Assembly (NCBI GenBank): GCA_002862205.1
Contig: PKCN01000312.1
Coordinates: 1-64,000, forward strand
Length of the DNA stretch: 64,000 nucleotides
Direction: 5' to 3'
From: Planctomycetaceae bacterium
GTDB taxonomy: Bacteria > Planctomycetota > Planctomycetia > Pirellulales > Pirellulaceae
Below the pieces are notes generated by a model. It had not been told where the DNA came from. It worked only from the letters and a program-made list of their open reading frames with translations, and made no database searches. A program made the position numbers and the translations under genes. Shown piece by piece: positions 54,413 through 63,433 of the stretch; within the stretch, counting starts at the first letter, position 1, and the number at the start of each line of letters is the position of its first letter.

Positions 54413-56338
54413 TTAGAGTTCGATACCCGATAGTCCATCCCAGCGGACAAATCCCTCGATCGCGGCATATTCGGCGAGCCCAATCTCATCGTACCGTCTT
54501 GCGGTATCTGCGTTACGTTGTTCGGCTCGCTGCCAGAATTCTCTCACATCGGATCCGGGGAACAGAGCGCGATCTTTTTGTGATTCATGTTTGAAGATGG
54601 CCGCCCGCTTTTTCGCAACTTCAGTTGGGCTTAGCGGGACAGCCATTTCAACTTGATGGGGTGGCCATTCCTGCCAGGCTCCACGATACAACCATATTGC
54701 GCAGCTCTCGTACCATGCATCTCCCTCGCATTGCTTGCAGGCCTGCAGGATGGCTGATAGGCAAGTGCGGTGGGTTCCATGCGGATCGGAGAGGTCGCCT
54801 GCTGCGTAGATTTGATGGGGTTGGACGTCTTGAAGCAGTTCCAACGTGATGCGAATGTCTTCCGATGATATCGGACTCTTTTTAACGCGACCTGTTTGGT
54901 AAAACGGCAAATCAAGGAAATGAAGATACTCGTCTTTGACACCGCAGCAGCGAGCCCCTTCACGTGCTTCGCCGCGCCGGATCAAACCTTTTATTCGCTG
55001 AACCTGGTGGCTGTCTACCTGACCTGGTTGTTTCTTGCGTAATGCATCGTCGATGTGTGATTCCAGTTCTTCGAGTCCTGGAGCGTGAATCTGAAACTCT
55101 GCGCAAAAATCTTCGACGAACTCGGCAAATCGGATCGCATCTTCGTCAAAGACGGCGATATTTCCAGAGGTTTGGTAAGCAATGTGGACTTCGTGTCCCT
55201 GCTCGACCAAGCGAATCAAAGTTCCACCCATCGAAATCACATCATCGTCAGGATGTGGGGAGAAAACGATGATGCGTTTTGGAAAGATATCGTCACGATG
55301 CCCCGGGCGGTCACCAACTTGTTTCGCATGCTCTGGCTTACCCCCGGGCCACCCGGTGATTGTCGATTGCATGTAACGAAAGACTCTCAAATTAATGTCA
55401 TATGCATTCCCATGGGCTGCCAGCAGGTCCTGAAGGCCCTGCTCGTTGTAGTCCGCATCGGTGAGCTTGAGTACGGCTTTCCCAAGTTCCTGCGAGAGAT
55501 CGATCACGGCTCTTCTGATGGTCTCGGGATTCCAGCTGACTTCACCCAAAAGCCATGGCGCCTGAGATCTCGTCAGGCTCGAGGAAGCTGCTTCATCCAA
55601 CAGGAAGTGAGTGTCAGGGTGGTCTTGTAGAAAGGTCGCGGGGATCGTCGTATTGGCATAACCTTCGATGGTTTTCGCGACAATGTCGGCCTTACCTTCA
55701 CCAAACGCGAGCAAGAGAATCCGTTTGGCCTCCAGAATCGTACCCACACCCATTGTGATCGCATAACGGGGAACATTTTCCGCTCCGAAGAAGTCACTGG
55801 CGGCGTCAGTACGGGTGACGCAATCAAGGGTAATCATCCTCGTTCTGGTCGCTCGATCCGAGCCAGGCTCGTTCAAGCCAATATGGCCGGTACGATTAAT
55901 GCCCAGCAGTTGAATATCGATACCCCCGCACTCATGAATCAGTTGCTCATACTGGTGGCAGTATTCAGCGACATCCCCTTTGGAGATGGCTCCATCAGGG
56001 ATGTGAACGTTGCTGGGTTGGATGTCAACGAGATCGAACAAATGCTCGTGCATGAATCGAGCAATGCTCTGCAACTCAAAAGGTTGCATTGGAAAATATT
56101 CATCAAGGTTGAAGGTAATGACGTTGGCAAATGAAACCTCGCCATTTCTGTGCATGCGCACCAACTCATCGTAAACATTGACGGGGGTAGATCCGGCCAC
56201 AAGTCCGAGGACACACATCTGCCCTTTTGAGGCTTTGTCACGTATCAGTTCCGCAATTTCTCTAGCCGCTGCGACACTGGCGTCCGATGCGCGACTGAAT
56301 ACGCGACAGGGGATCCGTTCATTGGGGAATTCAATCAC
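54413..56338 (-). CDS. nagB: Glucosamine-6-phosphate deaminase fused to PIG-L/LmbE deacetylase domain
   Basis: Residues ~1-280 are NagB-like: VAGSTPVNVYDEL, FNLDEYFPM with the general-base Asp (D79), and NRTGHIGLNEPGS with H152. In E. coli NagB the residue two before this His is Asp; here it is Thr, as I recall for the long Bacteroides-type proteins. Residues ~355-600 are a PIG-L/LmbE deacetylase: FSPHPDDDVISMGGTL (metal site 362-366) and SDPHGTHR. The fusion would remove acetyl and amino groups of GlcNAc-6-P-type substrates in one chain; this is inference. Its start overlaps the stop of the ROK kinase gene (ATGA), so the two are coupled. Confidence 0.9.
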   Translation of the reverse strand: MIEFPNERIPCRVFSRASDASVAAAREIAELIRDKASKGQMCVLGLVAGSTPVNVYDELVRMHRNGEVSFANVITFNLDEYFPMQPFELQSIARFMHEHLFDLVDIQPSNVHIPDGAISKGDVAEYCHQYEQLIHECGGIDIQLLGINRTGHIGLNEPGSDRATRTRMITLDCVTRTDAASDFFGAENVPRYAITMGVGTILEAKRILLLAFGEGKADIVAKTIEGYANTTIPATFLQDHPDTHFLLDEAASSSLTRSQAPWLLGEVSWNPETIRRAVIDLSQELGKAVLKLTDADYNEQGLQDLLAAHGNAYDINLRVFRYMQSTITGWPGGKPEHAKQVGDRPGHRDDIFPKRIIVFSPHPDDDVISMGGTLIRLVEQGHEVHIAYQTSGNIAVFDEDAIRFAEFVEDFCAEFQIHAPGLEELESHIDDALRKKQPGQVDSHQVQRIKGLIRRGEAREGARCCGVKDEYLHFLDLPFYQTGRVKKSPISSEDIRITLELLQDVQPHQIYAAGDLSDPHGTHRTCLSAILQACKQCEGDAWYESCAIWLYRGAWQEWPPHQVEMAVPLSPTEVAKKRAAIFKHESQKDRALFPGSDVREFWQRAEQRNADTARRYDEIGLAEYAAIEGFVRWDGLSGIEL

Positions 56339-57360
56339 GTTGTTATTACCTGTTGTGCGACAATGGCTGCTCCAATGACACCGGCATCGTTACCGAGTGA
56401 AGCAAATTCTACTGTCAAATTGGTACCGACTTGCTCGAGAGTGGTGTCGTTGATCGTATTTTGTACGGTTGCCAGAAATCGTTGGCCCACCTTGGATTGG
56501 TTGCCACCGAAGGTCATCGCTCCGCCCAGCAAGACTACATCGGGATCGATCACCTGAGCCAGTTGACCGATTGCCTGGCCGAGATATTCGGCGGTTTGAT
56601 CAACCACGGCGGCGCACAAGTCACAATCAGCTTGTGCTCGTTCGGCAATATCTCGTGGGGTGATATCGCCTGTTGACAATAGCGTAGTGATGTCGGAGTT
56701 TTTTGCTGCCTCTGCTAATGACTGCAACTGTGCCAGCACTCCTTTCGATCCTGCGTACGCTTCCAAGTGACCACGTTTGCCACAAGTGCAGGGAAGGGCA
56801 TTGCTGCCAAATCTGATTGCGATATGACCAAGCTCTCCAGCACAACCGTGATCACCACCATAGGGAGATCCATTGATCACCAGACCGCAGCCCACGCCTG
56901 TGCCGAGCGTTACCAGCGCCAGCGACTTGTTTCCCAGCGATCTCGACGCGTGCTCTGCGTAGGCTGCAGAATTCGCATCATTGACCACTGCGTTTGGCAG
57001 ATCTCTCGCGTCGCCAAGCATCTGCCGCAGACGCTTTCCACGCCACCCCGGAAGGTTCACAACTTCGCGAAGAACTGATTCTTGTGTATCAAGCACACCG
57101 GGGACGGCCAAACCGATACCAGCTAAGGTGAAACGGTCGCTACCGAGGACAGACAACTCACGATCAGCAAAAGCGATAGCCGCGTCAAAGACGCGTTCGG
57201 GTGTGCCGAGTTCCGGAGTTGGTAACGTATCCTTGGCATGTACTGTACCCGTTGAATTAACAAGACCAAGTTTGACATTGGTTCCGCCAACATCGATCCC
57301 AAGAAATAAGGCTCCCTTGGAGAGTCGGGTCGTGGCACTGATCGCAGATTCGCTATTCAT
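56335..57360 (-). CDS. ROK-family sugar kinase
   Basis: The 341-residue product has the ROK features: ATP phosphate loop FLGIDVGGTNVKLGLV, LPGWRG, VVNDANSAAYAEH with the catalytic Asp, TLGTGVGCGLVING, GELGHIAI and the zinc site CTCGKRGHLEAYAG. The family includes glucokinases and N-acetylglucosamine kinases. Because it is the first gene of a coupled pair with the NagB-PIG-L fusion, GlcNAc or glucosamine is a good candidate substrate. No repressor helix-turn-helix is present at the N-terminus, so it is an enzyme, not a NagC-type regulator. Confidence 0.92.
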   Translation of the reverse strand: MNSESAISATTRLSKGALFLGIDVGGTNVKLGLVNSTGTVHAKDTLPTPELGTPERVFDAAIAFADRELSVLGSDRFTLAGIGLAVPGVLDTQESVLREVVNLPGWRGKRLRQMLGDARDLPNAVVNDANSAAYAEHASRSLGNKSLALVTLGTGVGCGLVINGSPYGGDHGCAGELGHIAIRFGSNALPCTCGKRGHLEAYAGSKGVLAQLQSLAEAAKNSDITTLLSTGDITPRDIAERAQADCDLCAAVVDQTAEYLGQAIGQLAQVIDPDVVLLGGAMTFGGNQSKVGQRFLATVQNTINDTTLEQVGTNLTVEFASLGNDAGVIGAAIVAQQVITT

Positions 57361-57869
57361 AAACGCGGTTGTAGGGCTGGCTAGGGAATCCCATCAGTTC
57401 ACGTGAAAATTGATCAAATTCGCCGCAAGCGAGTGATCGAGCACGTCAGCATGATCTTGTGCCTGATTCACTCTCAATGCACAGGACCCAGCAGAGGAGT
57501 ATCCTGTTCTGGTACTCTCCATCCTAATCAAAAACTGATTGCTGCGGCATATGAGTCTGGGAAACTGGCCGGCATGACGCAAAAAGAGTTGGTGGTAGTT
57601 AAGTCGAGTACTATTTGCATCGCACACGGCAGTTTCGATTCCCCGATCACCCCCAAGCAACGTGACCCCCCGATGCGATCCGCACCGGGGGATTTGTGTG
57701 GCCTGACTATCCCCCGCTGGTTGCAGAAGTGTCGTAGTCACTCGCCGGCCACATCAGACTTTGATTCAAGGATATGAGTAACAGTTGGCACAACACATCG
57801 GAGGATGAGTTTCGATTTGTGGATGCACAAGTGACTGCGATTGGACCACGTTGGTCGGTCGTCACTGCA
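57361..57869. other. Gene-free region between the ROK kinase and the MBL hydrolase genes
   Basis: About 510 bases upstream of the ROK kinase and downstream of the MBL gene. A hairpin-like C5/G5 inverted repeat (57666-57692, CCCCCGATGC with GCACCGGGGG, one mismatch) lies here and may be the MBL gene terminator. A 124-codon plus-strand frame is present but has no family resemblance. Confidence 0.5.
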
Positions 57870-58664
57870 TTACTGATTCAGGCCGTCTGGAAGTCGGCCT
57901 GCTGCTACTTCTTCATCCCACTGATCCATGAGGGGCCAGCTTTCCGCGAGCGTACCGAAGTCGGCCATTTTCAAATAGCTACGCACTCTTTCAACGGTGG
58001 CATCAAGAAAATCACGATCATTGGCGAAGATTGGGCCGTGGCTGGGGGCTAACCATTTCACATCACTGTCACGGATTCGTTCTAGCGATGTGACAAAGTC
58101 TTTGATGTCGCTTCCATGATGTGCGTCGATGGCTCCAATGCATCCGTCGCGATAGATGTTGTCACCACTAAGCAGAACATCTCCAATGCGGAATGCAAGT
58201 TGACTGTTTGTGTGACCAGGTGTGTGCCAAACTTCAACTTTGAGCGAACCTACTTCGATGACATCTCCATCATTGACCTGATGTTCGATCTCGACAGGAG
58301 GCATTGCCATGCTCAGATCTTGTGCGGCGATTTCAGCGAGCGTGATCAGCGTATCACCAGACTGGAGAGGTGCCACGGCATTGGGGTGGGCCGTGACTGA
58401 TGTCTTTAACAATTGCTTGGCTTTTGCGAGGCCTTGAGTGTGATCCACGTCTGCGTGCGTAGCAACGACAGTTTTGCAGCGTGATAGGGGGAAATCAATT
58501 TGTCGAATGATTTCGATAAAATCCTCCACCGTTTCTTCGTATCCGATATCGATCAAGATCCACTCGTCGCCATCAAAGACAAGGTAGACATTGCACCCGA
58601 GAACTTCCCCTGCCTGAAAGTTCAGTTCGATAATTCCCGGGAAAATCTGTTTGCGGGTCAGCAT
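57870..58664 (-). CDS. MBL-fold metallo-hydrolase
   Basis: The ATG at 58664 (MLTRKQIFPGI) is preferred over a longer frame. The 264-residue product has the metallo-beta-lactamase fold: WILIDIG, ATHADVDHTQG (a HxxxDH variant of HxHxDH), VWHTPGHTNSQLA, VLLSGDNIY and APSHGPIF. The first position of the metal motif pattern is H-A-D, so one His ligand is replaced by Asp. Glyoxalase-II-like or other hydrolase activity is possible; the substrate is unknown. Confidence 0.87.
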   Translation of the reverse strand: MLTRKQIFPGIIELNFQAGEVLGCNVYLVFDGDEWILIDIGYEETVEDFIEIIRQIDFPLSRCKTVVATHADVDHTQGLAKAKQLLKTSVTAHPNAVAPLQSGDTLITLAEIAAQDLSMAMPPVEIEHQVNDGDVIEVGSLKVEVWHTPGHTNSQLAFRIGDVLLSGDNIYRDGCIGAIDAHHGSDIKDFVTSLERIRDSDVKWLAPSHGPIFANDRDFLDATVERVRSYLKMADFGTLAESWPLMDQWDEEVAAGRLPDGLNQ

Positions 58665-58803
58665 GGTATTCGTTGGAAAGATAGGAGGAAAACGTCGAGT
58701 GATTGTACGGTGAAAATGAACAATTCTGTAGCCCACCTTTGTCGCAGGGTGCTCGACAATTCACCGCAAAGGCGATATTTCGGTGTTTCTGGGCCGGCTT
58801 CTG

Positions 58804-59664
58804 CTACAAGATGTCAGCCAAACCATGCTGGTAGGTTGGAAAATACAGGTTGGAGACCAGATCGCGTTTCATTCTGCGGTTCCAGACCCGTTTATTACTC
58901 TCCGATCTTATACTTACCGAAGAACCGGCTTCTGCCGTCACAAATTGTGGTTTTTCTGATCCGGTTTGCCGGGCAATTTCCTCGTAAAACTGTGATCGCA
59001 CAATGGGGCGGTCATCGCTCACGACGTAAAGACGCTGGGTGCGTTTGCGGAAAACGGAGTCAACAGCCTGAGCCGCATCTTCCACATGAATCAGATTCAG
59101 AAACCCCTCTCTTGGCGAAGCGATGGGCCTTCCGGCGATGATATTGGCTGCCCGAGGAATGCGACCGGGGCCGTAGATGCCTGATAGTCGCAGGATTGTC
59201 CATTCCGATTCGGGACGCATTTGGTTCAATAATGCTTCCGCCATCAAGTGGGCACGCCCACCATCACGGTGGGGCCTTGTTGGGCTCGTTTCATCCACCC
59301 AAACGCCATTTTGTTGATGGTAAACACCGGTGGTGCTGATGTAGCAGATCTTCGTTTTCGGACTGATTACTTGGAGTAGGTTGCGCAGGCCACCAACTTG
59401 GGAGTCAAAGCGATTATGAGAACTGTGCCGGTCGTAGCTGACGCATATCACGATCTGTTTGACGTCAGGAAGGTTTGCCAGCGTTCGCCTGTCGGTCCAA
59501 TCAGCGACAATCGGATGAGTTCCTTCAGTGGCAAGTTGCTCCTGCCTTTGGGGGCGACGAGTGGTTGCATAAACCTTGTCTCCGTTACGAATTGCCTGTT
59601 GCGCTACCCGACGACCGAGGTAGCCGTAGCCAAAAATCATGGTTTGAACCGAAACATCGCTCAT
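58804..59664 (-). CDS. NAD(P)-binding epimerase-like protein (YeeZ type)
   Basis: The 286-residue product has the dinucleotide loop IFGYGYLGRRVAQ near the N-terminus, TTRRPQRQEQL, ICYISTTGVYHQQNG, LRLSGIYGPGRIP and NLIHVEDAAQAV. The catalytic YxxxK of extended SDRs is not evident, as is usual in the YeeZ-like group, so it may not be an active epimerase. The protease gene starts on the other strand 61 bases beyond its start codon. Confidence 0.85.
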   Translation of the reverse strand: MSDVSVQTMIFGYGYLGRRVAQQAIRNGDKVYATTRRPQRQEQLATEGTHPIVADWTDRRTLANLPDVKQIVICVSYDRHSSHNRFDSQVGGLRNLLQVISPKTKICYISTTGVYHQQNGVWVDETSPTRPHRDGGRAHLMAEALLNQMRPESEWTILRLSGIYGPGRIPRAANIIAGRPIASPREGFLNLIHVEDAAQAVDSVFRKRTQRLYVVSDDRPIVRSQFYEEIARQTGSEKPQFVTAEAGSSVSIRSESNKRVWNRRMKRDLVSNLYFPTYQHGLADIL

Positions 59665-59725
59665 TTCAGGCGGTTTTCCTAAAAGGATGGGACACTTTTT
59701 TCAGGGATCTTGAATAGTGGTTATA

Positions 59726-60883
59726 ATGAAACGTGTGCCTGAGGAAAGGTACGTGATCGCTAACTCCGCGTCGCGATTCGAGGCTGCTTTGAATATTTAC
59801 AACTTGAAATTATCCGTCTGCGGCAAACAGGTTTTGCGTGCCGTAGTGGTTGTCTTTCTGCTCTTTGGCTTTTCCGTCGTCGCCCAGAGACTGCAAGCCC
59901 AGCCTCCTTCGCTGGCAAAGGCGAGCGTGGCGGACCCGCCCAGTGGCACAATGGTTCCAGTGCCCAGCGAACTTCAGGGGATTTTTACTTTCGGCAAAGT
60001 ACCGCAATCCCTTGACCAGTTGAGGTTACTTGAACAGCAGTTCGGGCGGGTGTCTGAGGCAGCGAAGCTTTGCACTGTGAGCGTCAAGATTGGGCAGTCG
60101 CAGGGTTGTGGCGTGATCATTGATGGCGGCGGCAAGGTGCTCACTGCTGCCCATGTGGCGATGAGGCCCAACAAACCTGCCACTGTCATCCTTGCCAATG
60201 GGCGGCGTCTGAAAGCGACGACGCTTGGCTCGAATAAAAATGTCGATGCGGGCATGTTGCAGATCAACCCAGACCAAAACGAGGGAGAGGATTGGCCACA
60301 CGCTACGCTAGGCAGCAGTGACAAGCTGACCAACGGTATGTGGTGTATCGCAACGGGTCACCCAAGTGGTTTTGATCAGAAGCGAGGCGTCGTGACTCGT
60401 GTGGGGCGTATTTCCAGAGTCAACCGCGCCGCGTTGCGAACTGATTGTGCCTTGATTGGTGGTGACAGCGGAGGTCCTTTGTTCGATTTGTCCGGCCAAC
60501 TGATCGCGATTCACAGTCGGATTGGAAACGACGTCGAAGAGAATTTACACATCCCGATTGATAACTACAGCAAGTCGTGGGAACGTCTTGTTGCAGGTGA
60601 TTTCTGGGGTTCACTACCAGGATTTCGTCCTGTGCTTGGAGTGCAGGGAAAAACCGGTGAAGGGAAGGCTGTGATCAAGACCGTTCGGGCCGGTTCTGCG
60701 GCCTTGAAGGCAGGGATTAAGGAAGGGGACATCATCCAGAAGTTTGGAGATCGACAGATTTCAGATTTCCAGTCATTGAGGGAGGCCGTTGGGGAGACGA
60801 TGCCGGGTGAGAATGTTCGCGTGCAGGCTTTTCGTGAAGGATCCATCGTCTTTTTCCGGGTGGTGATCGGGCGGGGCGAGTAA
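59726..60883 (+). CDS. Exported trypsin-like serine protease with PDZ domain
   Basis: From the ATG at 59726 (MKRVPEERYV) the product has a membrane or signal segment (VLRAVVVVFLLFGFSVVAQ), a trypsin-fold domain with H143 (VLTAAHVAM), D174 (NVDAGML) and S248 (IGGDSGGPLFD), and a C-terminal PDZ domain (GVQGKTGEGKAVI to KEGDIIQKFGDRQI). The catalytic triad is complete and in the usual DegP order. It should be a periplasmic quality-control or processing protease. A second, degenerate relative follows after 49 bases. Confidence 0.9.
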   Translation: MKRVPEERYVIANSASRFEAALNIYNLKLSVCGKQVLRAVVVVFLLFGFSVVAQRLQAQPPSLAKASVADPPSGTMVPVPSELQGIFTFGKVPQSLDQLRLLEQQFGRVSEAAKLCTVSVKIGQSQGCGVIIDGGGKVLTAAHVAMRPNKPATVILANGRRLKATTLGSNKNVDAGMLQINPDQNEGEDWPHATLGSSDKLTNGMWCIATGHPSGFDQKRGVVTRVGRISRVNRAALRTDCALIGGDSGGPLFDLSGQLIAIHSRIGNDVEENLHIPIDNYSKSWERLVAGDFWGSLPGFRPVLGVQGKTGEGKAVIKTVRAGSAALKAGIKEGDIIQKFGDRQISDFQSLREAVGETMPGENVRVQAFREGSIVFFRVVIGRGE

Positions 60884-60932
60884 GGCGAGTAGCGAAAGAC
60901 TGAAAGAAAATTCGGATTGGGATTGGACAACG

Positions 60933-61961
60933 ATGGTGAATTGCAACATGCGATCTTACGCGAAGAAATTTCTGTTTGGTGCCATGGCAATGATGTTGGC
61001 AGCCGAAGCGAATCCATCGCGGGCACAGTTTGCAACTCTCGCACGTCGCGACAATGCATCCATGATGCAGTTGGTTCAGCCGATCGCTGAGAAAATTTCC
61101 GGGTCCGTTGTGCAGGTTTACAGCGGTGATCGCCCGGTCGCTCTGGGAACCATTGTCGCTGAGGATGGATTCATTTTAACGAAGCGGAGTGAATTAAGTG
61201 GCGATCCGATCCGCGTTCGTCTGAGTGATGGACAACTCTTGCCCGCACGTGTTGCTGCTGTGCGGCGAAGTAATGATCTGGCAATGTTAAAGATCGATAG
61301 TGATATCACGGTGAAGCCTGCTGAGTTCGCAGGTGAAGCACCACCGGTGGCGAGCTTTGTGATCAGTGTGGGGCGGAAGTCCAAGCCGATAGGATTGGGT
61401 GTGATTGGTGCCGAACCGCGGCGAGTTTCTCACATGGGGCGACTGGGCGTGTATTTGGCGAAGGGCCGACTAGAAGCACTGGTACGTCGTGTATTTAAAC
61501 ACAGTGGGGCTGAGGAAGCCGGTTTGAAAGAAGGGGATCTGATTGTTGCGATTAATGGCAAACCCGAAGGTACTCGTCTGGGTGTCATGGCAACGCTTCG
61601 CGGGATGTTTCCGGGAGAGAGCGTTCGCCTGACGATCACTCGGGATGATCCTGTCAAAGAATCCACTACGATGGATGTTGATGCTTTCATTCGTGACATG
61701 ACCGTGATAGGAGAGTCCGAGAGCGATGCGCGAGTTAACGGGCCGAGAAATGTACGCTTGTCTGGTTTCGATCAGGTCATGCAGCACGATACTGTGCTGG
61801 ACCCTGATGAATGTGGTGGGCCTTTGCTGGACACGCGAGGAAATGTGATCGGGATCAATATCGCCCGCGCTGGACGCGTTGTGAGTTATGCTCTGCCCGC
61901 TTCGTTGATTCTGCCTGAGATGGTTAGCATGCTTGCTGAAGCGCGTGCCGCCAACCGCTGA
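60933..61961 (+). CDS. Protease-like protein with degraded active site and inserted PDZ domain
   Basis: The 342-residue product has a signal peptide (FLFGAMAMMLAAEA). Trypsin-fold strands follow: GFILTKRSEL, where K84 stands at the usual His, and RRSNDLAMLKID, where D115 is kept. A PDZ domain then occupies about residues 165-240 (LGVYLAKGRLEALVRRVF, KEGDLIVAINGKPEG). The nucleophile loop comes only afterwards, as DPDECGGPLLD with C294 in place of Ser, and GNVIGINIARAG. His and Ser are thus both replaced, so proteolysis is unlikely; a binding, chaperone or regulatory partner of the upstream protease is inferred. The two genes are 49 bases apart and probably co-transcribed. Confidence 0.85.
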   Translation: MVNCNMRSYAKKFLFGAMAMMLAAEANPSRAQFATLARRDNASMMQLVQPIAEKISGSVVQVYSGDRPVALGTIVAEDGFILTKRSELSGDPIRVRLSDGQLLPARVAAVRRSNDLAMLKIDSDITVKPAEFAGEAPPVASFVISVGRKSKPIGLGVIGAEPRRVSHMGRLGVYLAKGRLEALVRRVFKHSGAEEAGLKEGDLIVAINGKPEGTRLGVMATLRGMFPGESVRLTITRDDPVKESTTMDVDAFIRDMTVIGESESDARVNGPRNVRLSGFDQVMQHDTVLDPDECGGPLLDTRGNVIGINIARAGRVVSYALPASLILPEMVSMLAEARAANR

Positions 61962-62036
61962 TCTGAGGACGTGCATTGAGAACGTGCACTGGATTGGGTT
62001 CATTGCAAAGATCAATTCCAGCGCTGGTTTTCGTGC

Positions 62037-62531
62037 TCAGTTGAAAATTCTCTGCATGATGGTGACATCACACCACTTGTCCTCCATTCGGCCAATTTCC
62101 CGCTGTACTCCGACGATCTCGTATCCATGCCGTTGGTGAAACGAGATGCTTCGGTGGTTGTCACTGATTATTTTGGCAACGGCATGGTGTAATCCTGCTT
62201 CTCGGCAATGCTGTTCGATTTGAGTTTGCAACAGGTCCCCGATACCACGTCCGGTGGAATCGGGGTGAAGGTAGATAGCGGTCTCGCATGTGTACCGGTA
62301 TCCATGGCGGGCGCTGTGAGGTCTCACAGCCGACCAGCCGCGGATCTGGTGATCAACCGCGGCAACGAACCATGCATCAGGAAGTGGCTTTTCAATGAGC
62401 TTGCCGACTTCGCGGGCTGTCCATCGTTGCGTATCGAAGGTGGATCCTCCGATTTCGATATGATGGTTGTAGATATCGGAAATGGCAGTCGCGTCTCTTG
62501 CGACAGCCTTTCGCACTTGTGCTTCAATCAT
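62037..62531 (-). CDS. GNAT N-acetyltransferase, phosphinothricin-acetyltransferase type
   Basis: The 164-residue product resembles the Pat/YwnH group: VRKAVARDATAISDIYNHHI at the N-terminus, GGSTFDTQRWT, RYTCETAIYLHPDSTGRGIG with the acetyl-CoA loop, and DNHRSISFHQRHGYEIVG. Such enzymes acetylate phosphinothricin, methionine sulfoximine or related amino compounds. The natural substrate is unknown. It is probably co-transcribed with the alpha/beta hydrolase gene 26 bases upstream. Confidence 0.87.
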   Translation of the reverse strand: MIEAQVRKAVARDATAISDIYNHHIEIGGSTFDTQRWTAREVGKLIEKPLPDAWFVAAVDHQIRGWSAVRPHSARHGYRYTCETAIYLHPDSTGRGIGDLLQTQIEQHCREAGLHHAVAKIISDNHRSISFHQRHGYEIVGVQREIGRMEDKWCDVTIMQRIFN

Positions 62532-62557
62532 GCTTGCAGACTGCTATCACTTGGTCG

Positions 62558-63400
62558 CTACTTGTTTTTTGGTTGATCCAGTATGTTTCCATGGCCAGTG
62601 TATTTCCATAACCAGCGTATACTCTCACCAATCTGCGATTCGTGGTGCTCGGTTGCCAGACCATCGTGATCGAGTCCTCGCATGACAACTTTTCTGAATG
62701 GCCCACCGTATTGTTCCAGCATTTCATTCTGAAAATCGATCGGAACAAGTGTATCGAGTTCCGATTGCAGAATCACTGCAGGCAGGTTGACTTTCCCGGC
62801 TGTTTTCATTGTGTCCATGGAGTCGCATAGATCGGCAACCACCGGATTGATCAGTCCAAAGTGTGGGTAGGGTTTTGCTGCCCGCTTGATGACACGTCGC
62901 AGTGGGGGTGGGTTGCGAAGTATTAACCCTGTGCGGCTCGGATCCGGTGCATGGGTAGCTGCAATATGGAGAACACTGGCACATCCAAGGCTGTTTCCAC
63001 ACAACCAGATGGAAGTTTCCGGACCTGCTTGCCTTTGGGTGACTGCGGTCCAGAAATCTGACGCCGCGCAGGCCATGCTTGAGAGGCTTGCTTGTCCACT
63101 GCTGGCTCCGTATCCGGGAGGGTTCCAGGTCCAAATGGCCGATCGTTTTGATTCGAGCATTGAGGTTGGAAATGCAGTTGATCGTTCTGCACGCCCCGCG
63201 GTTCCGGGGAATTTGAGGACAAGTAGTTCGGGTCGCTCGGAGCCATTGTAGTTCTGTTGGACAAAACACTCGATTGCGTCCGATTCACATGGCAGCATCA
63301 CTCTTTCCATGTGCGGTGCCTGAATCGGGTGCTGCGATGGTCGCAGCACCATCCGATCAAGCAGGTGCCGCCGGAAAGAGCGAAGGGGTCGCCGCAGCAT
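62558..63400 (-). CDS. Alpha/beta hydrolase
   Basis: The 280-residue product shows LLVLKFPGTAGRAE, WTWNPPGYGASSG (oxyanion region), WLCGNSLGCASVLH with the nucleophile in GNSLG, a late Asp in LQSELDTLVPIDFQ and His in GLDHDGLATEHH. It has no signal peptide, so it is probably cytosolic. The substrate is unknown. It lies between metG and the GNAT gene on the same strand, 33 bases after metG. Confidence 0.85.
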   Translation of the reverse strand: MLRRPLRSFRRHLLDRMVLRPSQHPIQAPHMERVMLPCESDAIECFVQQNYNGSERPELLVLKFPGTAGRAERSTAFPTSMLESKRSAIWTWNPPGYGASSGQASLSSMACAASDFWTAVTQRQAGPETSIWLCGNSLGCASVLHIAATHAPDPSRTGLILRNPPPLRRVIKRAAKPYPHFGLINPVVADLCDSMDTMKTAGKVNLPAVILQSELDTLVPIDFQNEMLEQYGGPFRKVVMRGLDHDGLATEHHESQIGESIRWLWKYTGHGNILDQPKNK

Positions 63401-63433
63401 GATGAAGGTTTGACCTCAAGTTCAGGGCTTGCC

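Noticed and set aside
56335-57360. ROK protein as a transcriptional repressor
   Set aside because: There is no N-terminal helix-turn-helix; the protein begins directly with the kinase fold.
57403-57777. Plus-strand frame of 124 codons between the ROK kinase and MBL genes
   Set aside because: It has no family resemblance, irregular composition and an inverted repeat inside.
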